A stretch of 64,000 nt of DNA from Flavobacterium chryseum (GTDB lineage: Bacteria > Bacteroidota > Bacteroidia > Flavobacteriales > Flavobacteriaceae), in the NCBI RefSeq assembly GCF_004362015.1, contig NZ_SNWW01000003.1:310001-374000 (forward strand), written 5' to 3'. This document shows, one piece after another, positions 59,707 to 64,000 of the stretch. The notes under the pieces were generated by a model, which worked only from the letters and a program-made list of their open reading frames with translations, had not been told where the DNA came from and did not search any database. The position numbers and the translations under genes are program-made. Positions within the stretch are counted from its first letter, which is position 1. Each line of letters begins with the position of its first letter.

Positions 59707-61251
59707 GTGAATAAAGAATTAATCATTAGATCTAGTTCTGAAGCCGTAGATTTTGCCTTATTAAAAGATGGAAAACTAATTGAATTACACAAGGAAGAAG
59801 AGAAAAGCAACTTTCAGGTTGGTGATATTTTTATTGCCAAAATCAGAAAACCAGTTGCCGGACTTAATGCTGCTTTTGTAAATGTGGGCTTCGAAAAAGA
59901 TGCCTTTTTACATTATCACGATTTAGGACCTAACTTAGCTTCTCAACTGAAATTCATAAAACTTGTAAGCGCAGGTAAAATAAAAGATTTCTCCCTAAAA
60001 ACCTTTCAGTTTGAAAAAGAGATTGACAAAGATGGCATCATTACTGATATTTTAAGTGCCAATCAATCTGTTTTAGTTCAAGTTGTAAAAGAACCTATAT
60101 CTACCAAAGGTCCAAGGATAAGCGCTGAGCTTTCATTGGCAGGAAGATTTATTGTTCTCGTTCCGTTTTCTGACCGCGTTTCTATTTCTCAAAAAATAGA
60201 AGACAAAAAGGAAAAGGATCGTCTAAAAAAACTTGTTCTATCGATCAAACCTAAAGGATTTGGTGTTATTGTTCGCACAGTAGCCGAAGGCAAAAACGTA
60301 GCCGAATTAGAAAAAGATTTGCAGAACCTGCTTGGCAGATGGACTGCAATGTGTAAAAAATTACCAACTGCTCATCATCCATCAAAAGTATTAGGAGAAC
60401 TTAACAGAGCTTCCTCGATACTTAGAGATGTTTTTAATGATACCTTTAGTGGTATTCAAATAGATGATGAAGAGTTGTTCCACCAAACGAAGGAATATCT
60501 GCAAGAAATTGCACCTTCAAAACAATCGATTGTTAAGTTTTATCAATCAAATGACACTCCAATTTTCGAGAAATACAATATAGAGAGACAAATCAAAACT
60601 TCATTTGGAAGAACGGTTTCTATGAGCAAAGGCGCATATCTTATTATTGAACACACTGAAGCTCTTCACGTTATAGACGTAAATAGTGGAAATCGTTCGA
60701 ATAAGGCGACTAATCAGGAAGATACCGCCATGGAAGTAAATATGATTGCTGCCGCTGAAATTGCCAGACAACTTCGTTTGCGTGATATGGGCGGAATAAT
60801 CGTAGTTGATTTTATCGATATGTCTAATCCTGAAAACAGGAAGGTCTTGTTCGACTTCTTGCGAGAAGAAATGAGCGACGATAAAGCAAAACATAAAATC
60901 TTACCGCCTAGTAAATTTGGCTTGGTTCAAATTACCAGACAACGTGTAAGACCAGAAGTTAATATTAAAACTAGAGAAGAAGATCCAAACAATGAACATG
61001 GCGAAATTGAAGCGCCAATTTTAATCATTGACAGAATCAACTCTGATTTAGAAAGAATTTTAAAAATCCACAAAAGTGTTGTGCTTAATGTACATCCGTT
61101 TGTGGCTGCATACCTCAGTAAAGGTTTTCCATCATTACGTTCAAAATGGTTTTTTGAACATAAGAAATGGGTGAAAATCATACCTCGTGACGCTTACACG
61201 TACTTAGAATACCATTTCTATGATAAAAAAGGAAATGTTATTTCAGAATAA
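59707..61251 (+). CDS. rng: Ribonuclease E/G family protein
   Basis: The 514 residues start at GTG 59707. RNase G/E cuts single-stranded RNA at AU-rich sites, matures rRNA and starts mRNA decay. The N-terminal S1-like domain (about 35-110, GDIFIAKIRKPVAGLNAAFVNVG) precedes the RNase H-like and catalytic core with RTVAEGKN, IDVNSG and DFIDM (the magnesium aspartates), then KFGLVQITRQRVRP. It has no long C-terminal scaffold, so it is RNase G-like. It ends with a terminator at 61256-61285. Confidence 0.95.
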   Translation: MNKELIIRSSSEAVDFALLKDGKLIELHKEEEKSNFQVGDIFIAKIRKPVAGLNAAFVNVGFEKDAFLHYHDLGPNLASQLKFIKLVSAGKIKDFSLKTFQFEKEIDKDGIITDILSANQSVLVQVVKEPISTKGPRISAELSLAGRFIVLVPFSDRVSISQKIEDKKEKDRLKKLVLSIKPKGFGVIVRTVAEGKNVAELEKDLQNLLGRWTAMCKKLPTAHHPSKVLGELNRASSILRDVFNDTFSGIQIDDEELFHQTKEYLQEIAPSKQSIVKFYQSNDTPIFEKYNIERQIKTSFGRTVSMSKGAYLIIEHTEALHVIDVNSGNRSNKATNQEDTAMEVNMIAAAEIARQLRLRDMGGIIVVDFIDMSNPENRKVLFDFLREEMSDDKAKHKILPPSKFGLVQITRQRVRPEVNIKTREEDPNNEHGEIEAPILIIDRINSDLERILKIHKSVVLNVHPFVAAYLSKGFPSLRSKWFFEHKKWVKIIPRDAYTYLEYHFYDKKGNVISE

Positions 61252-61255
61252 AACA

Positions 61256-61285
61256 AAAACCGCCTCTCGAAAGATTGGCGGTTTT
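61256..61285 (+). terminator. Terminator after rng
   Basis: The stem AAAACCGCC/GGCGGTTTT (61256-61264 with 61277-61285) has a 12-base loop followed by TTTA. Confidence 0.85.
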
Positions 61286-61292
61286 TTTATGG

Positions 61293-61318
61293 GTCATTGC
61301 GAGAAACGAAGCAATCTC
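61293..61318. repeat. Single REP-like unit (ATTGC/GCAAT type)
   Basis: GTCATTGCGAGAAACGAAGC followed by AATCTC matches one arm of the 617-690 pair with one change in the loop; no inverted partner is present. Confidence 0.7.
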
Positions 61319-61344
61319 ATTTCTATTTTCGATTTTGGATTTTT

Positions 61345-61427
61345 TTTTAGAAGCAATTTCCAGCTATCCGTTCCAATCTTTTGGTCCGCCGCGGCGAACA
61401 AAAGGATTTCCACTTCTATCTGGGCTA
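61345..61427 (-). ncRNA. GC-rich structured element, copy 2 (Flavo-1-like candidate)
   Basis: On the minus strand it reads TAGCCCAGAT...GGAAATCCTTTTG..., a hairpin over CGCCGCGGCG, then CAAAAG, GGATAGCTGGA and GCTTCTAAAA. The order and ends match the 1446-1525 copy, while the hairpin top is unrelated in sequence but still pairs. It sits between convergent rng and pbpC. Confidence 0.55.
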
Positions 61428-61449
61428 GGCAATCGTTTTCATAAGAAAT

Positions 61450-63837
61450 TTATTCTCTAATAATTTCTACTTTCCTTCTTATTTCATTTCCAAATTCATC
61501 AACTACAGTAATATAATGAAAGCCGGCACTCATTACAATTGGCTTTTCATGAAAGACTTTTGTTTCTCCTTTATACACATTATCAACATACCAAAACAGT
61601 TTTTTTTCTCTTTGTGAATAAGCAACTTTAAAAATAACGGGTTGAATCTCACTATTAAAATTTTTAGTCAGATAGATTGTGCTGTTTGCTTTCGGATAGA
61701 TAAAATCCATAGCCGGTGTTTGTGTACCTGCGCAATTTTCTCTAAATGGAGGCAATGGCAAATATTCTATGTGTTTGCCTTTATAATACCAAGCCATAAC
61801 GGGAGGCAGAACAAACCAGTTTTTCACAATCATATTTTCTACATTTTCGCAACTGCTATTGACCTGAAATTGCTCTGTTTGATCTAAATGTACCGTTTTA
61901 TGATACGGACAAATTGCGGTTGTTTTTCCTTTTTTTGTTACCCATTGTTTTATTTTAGGACAACCTTCTTTTGCTAAATATCCGCTTAATTTGCAAACTT
62001 CGACCTCATCCAAATCCTTATAAGGTGTTTGAAACCATCTTTGTCTTGGCAATAAATTAAAAACATCAAACAAAATTGGTGCAGCACTGGTTACGCCTGT
62101 CAAGGTTGGTCTTCCTTCTCCGGTGGCATTTCCGACCCAGATTCCAACTACATATCTGGAATTTGTACCTATAGCCCAAGCATCACGATTACCAAAACTG
62201 GTTCCCGTTTTCCAGGCAATTTTTAGTGAACTGTCATAAAATTTCCACGCTTCATCGCCTTCCGGCCTGTTTACTTCTTCCATGGCGTTATAGGTTAACC
62301 AAATAGAACCTGCACCTAAAATATTCTTCTGGTCACTTTCGTCTCCAAAATCAGGTTTAAAATCATTTTCATAATTCAGTTCTGTGAATTCTTTTGTTCT
62401 GTATTTTCCGTTGCTTTTACCAAAATAATTTACTGTCGAAGATAAATTGGCATACGTTCGGCATAAATCCCACAAATTACTTTCGGCTCCACCCAAAATA
62501 AGCGACAATCCGTAATGATCCGGTGATTTAGAAACGTCTCTTAATTCAAACTTTTGCAATTCTTCATAAAATTTGTTCACGCCAAAATCCTGCAACATCA
62601 AAACTGCGGGAATATTCAATGATCGCGACAAAGCCCGATGCGCGGGTACGGCTCCATCAAAAGTTAAATTAAAATTCTGTGGTGTATAGCCTGCAATTTG
62701 TGTTGGAACATCTGCAACTAAAGTATTCGGCAAAAGTTCCCCATCATCAAGCATTGCGGCATATAGTAAAGGTTTTAAGATGCTTCCGGTGCTTCGCGGT
62801 GCGTCAATAATATCAACATCTTTTTGATGATCTTTATCGGTTGGCGAATTCCCAACATAACTCATTACATTCCTGTTAGAAACATCAATAACCAAAATAG
62901 CCAGATTGTTAACTTCATTTTGCTTGTATTGATTGTAATAATATTTCGCAATTTGATTGACCCTGTTTTGTAAAGCAAAATCAACGGTAGTTTTTACTCT
63001 CGTTCCTTCCTGATTTTGAGCTACGCGTTGCAACAAATGAGGCGCAATTTGAGGTAAATTATACGGTTTTTGCGGCAATGGTTCGTCGATCGAAAGTTCA
63101 TACGTTTGCTGATCAATTATTCCTTCCTGATTTAATTTCAACAAAAGTCTGTTCCGTTTTTCTAATAATTTAATCTGATTTTTTCCGGGATAAATTAAAC
63201 TGGGAGCATTTGGTAAAACTGCCAAAGTAGCACTTTCTGCCCATGATAACTGGCTTGATTTTAAACCGAAATAACGCCATGCAGCCATTTCAAGTCCAAC
63301 AACATTTCCGCCAAAAGGTGCATGAGCGGCGTATAAATCTAAAATCTCATCTTTAGAATATCCTAATTCTAATCGTGTGGCGAGAATAATTTCAATGAAT
63401 TTTTCAAAATAAGTTCTTCCCTTTCCTTTTCGGGATAATCGAATAACTTGCTGTGTTAAGGTGCTTCCGCCACGAACTACTTTTCCAGCTTTTCGGTTTT
63501 GCTTAATAGCATTGACCATTGCAACTGGGTTAAATCCGGGGTGTTTATAAAAGTATTCGTCTTCAAAATAAACAATGCACTTTTTGAATTTATCGGGAAC
63601 ACTGTCTTGAGCAGGAAAACGCCATTGTCCGTCGCGGGCAATTTTTGCTCCTAATAATTCACCTTCTTTACTTTCAATAACGGTAGAATAGGGTTCCTGA
63701 AATAAAGTTCGTGGCAACGAGAAATAATAAATCAGCAAAAGCAAAAATGCAATTGCTGATTTTATTTTATTCTGTTTAATCCAGTTTATAATGCGTTTAG
63801 AGAACGCTTTTAATTTATTACTAAACTTTATATTCAA
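61450..63837 (-). CDS. pbpC: Penicillin-binding protein 1C
   Basis: The 795-residue bifunctional peptidoglycan synthase has one N-terminal membrane helix (about 24-42), a glycosyltransferase domain (about 55-230, EDEYFYKHPGFNP, GGSTLTQQVIRL), a transpeptidase domain (about 290-590) with S352 in STGSILKP and KTGTS, and a C-terminal BiPBP-type beta domain (about 690-795). The C-terminal domain identifies PBP1C rather than 1A/1B. In many bacteria pbpC follows an alpha-2-macroglobulin gene; the partial gene at the right edge is on the same strand and could be that. Confidence 0.94.
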   Translation of the reverse strand: MNIKFSNKLKAFSKRIINWIKQNKIKSAIAFLLLLIYYFSLPRTLFQEPYSTVIESKEGELLGAKIARDGQWRFPAQDSVPDKFKKCIVYFEDEYFYKHPGFNPVAMVNAIKQNRKAGKVVRGGSTLTQQVIRLSRKGKGRTYFEKFIEIILATRLELGYSKDEILDLYAAHAPFGGNVVGLEMAAWRYFGLKSSQLSWAESATLAVLPNAPSLIYPGKNQIKLLEKRNRLLLKLNQEGIIDQQTYELSIDEPLPQKPYNLPQIAPHLLQRVAQNQEGTRVKTTVDFALQNRVNQIAKYYYNQYKQNEVNNLAILVIDVSNRNVMSYVGNSPTDKDHQKDVDIIDAPRSTGSILKPLLYAAMLDDGELLPNTLVADVPTQIAGYTPQNFNLTFDGAVPAHRALSRSLNIPAVLMLQDFGVNKFYEELQKFELRDVSKSPDHYGLSLILGGAESNLWDLCRTYANLSSTVNYFGKSNGKYRTKEFTELNYENDFKPDFGDESDQKNILGAGSIWLTYNAMEEVNRPEGDEAWKFYDSSLKIAWKTGTSFGNRDAWAIGTNSRYVVGIWVGNATGEGRPTLTGVTSAAPILFDVFNLLPRQRWFQTPYKDLDEVEVCKLSGYLAKEGCPKIKQWVTKKGKTTAICPYHKTVHLDQTEQFQVNSSCENVENMIVKNWFVLPPVMAWYYKGKHIEYLPLPPFRENCAGTQTPAMDFIYPKANSTIYLTKNFNSEIQPVIFKVAYSQREKKLFWYVDNVYKGETKVFHEKPIVMSAGFHYITVVDEFGNEIRRKVEIIRE

Positions 63838-63858
63838 ATTTATTTATTTGTTTGATAT

Positions 63859-63884
63859 CCTAACAGGTTTTGAAACCTGTTAGG
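63859..63884. repeat. Palindrome upstream of pbpC
   Basis: A 12-bp perfect stem CCTAACAGGTTT/AAACCTGTTAGG with a two-base centre. It belongs to the dispersed CAGGTTTT-AAAACCTG palindromes and may act as a terminator between genes. Confidence 0.65.
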
Positions 63885-63927
63885 TATGATTTAGATTATT
63901 TTTTATATTCTAGTCTAATATTAAATA

Positions 63928-63954
63928 CCTAACAGATTTTGGAAAACTGTTAGG
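63928..63954. repeat. Second, imperfect copy of the same palindrome
   Basis: CCTAACAG pairs with CTGTTAGG (63928-63935 with 63947-63954) and the centre is degenerate. It lies just after the stop of the partial gene at the right edge. Confidence 0.55.
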
Positions 63955-63963
63955 AATGGAAAA

Positions 63964-64000
63964 CTATTCGTCCATCATATTAACATCATTTATTACTCCT
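63964..64000 (-). CDS. C-terminal end of a gene (partial)
   Basis: On the minus strand the last codons read GVINDVNMMDE followed by TAG at 63964-63966. Only 11 codons are visible, so no family can be named. Position upstream of pbpC on the same strand would fit an alpha-2-macroglobulin-type gene, but this is a guess. Confidence 0.35.
   Translation of the reverse strand, partial: GVINDVNMMDE

Noticed and set aside
1..64000. tRNA or rRNA genes
   Set aside because: I looked in the larger gaps for acceptor-stem/GTTC-type patterns; the GGTTC near 1480 belongs to the structured element, and nothing else folds as a tRNA.

Overview
The window is a typical low-GC Bacteroidota chromosome segment, almost certainly Flavobacterium. 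It carries gliding-motility genes (gldJ, gldD, gldE), type IX secretion genes (porU, porV), a SusC/SusD polysaccharide utilization locus and many TAnnTTTG-type promoters. Gene order murF-gldJ-porU-porV-cdd-pdhA-pdhC and mutY-ssb-gldE-gldD is what I would expect for this genus. No rRNA, tRNA, CRISPR array, prophage or intact insertion sequence was seen.

Layout. 0-3 kb: a truncated hemoglobin, a phosphopantetheinyl transferase and ahcY, with GC-rich structured intergenic elements. 3.3-7 kb: an accessory stretch of small unrecognised proteins (secreted coiled coil, zinc ribbons, WG-like repeats, a frameshifted zinc-ribbon/TPR protein, a membrane HExxH protease-like protein). 7.1-10.4 kb: an alkylation-damage cluster in which Ada is split: an AraC-MGMT fusion, a free Ada-type zinc domain, AlkB, plus an alpha/beta hydrolase and a second 2OG-Fe(II) oxygenase. 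10.5-11.9 kb: a Nudix-fold regulator with a decayed Nudix box and a small orphan.

11.9-30.5 kb: a glucan utilization locus read leftward (susC, susD, two GH30, GH3, GH5-CBM6, an EEP-family protein, GH3), facing a divergent membrane-anchored LuxR-type sensor. A perfect 18-bp direct repeat lies upstream of susC and is the best operator candidate. The enzyme set suggests a beta-1,6/beta-1,3-glucan such as fungal cell wall glucan. A 49-bp remnant of another CBM6-encoding gene end lies behind the GH5 gene.

30.5-64 kb: mostly core genes: murF, gldJ, porU, porV, cdd, pdhA, pdhC, an M1 aminopeptidase, a glycosyltransferase, miaE, an AsmA-like protein, rpmA/rplU, a pair of M16 proteases, a DMT transporter, a frameshifted copper-chaperone-like lipoprotein, gldD/gldE/ssb/mutY, HU, a 30-residue very basic protein, rng and pbpC.

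The most unusual material is non-coding. (i) Six copies of REP-like units share one fold but have different, compensated stem sequences. (ii) Two copies of a GC-rich structured element (1.45 kb and 61.35 kb) may be the Flavo-1 RNA motif. (iii) A third element (3.1 kb) carries the same sub-motifs in permuted order. Two genes are broken by what look like single-base deletions. All functional calls come from reading the sequence; no database search was run.
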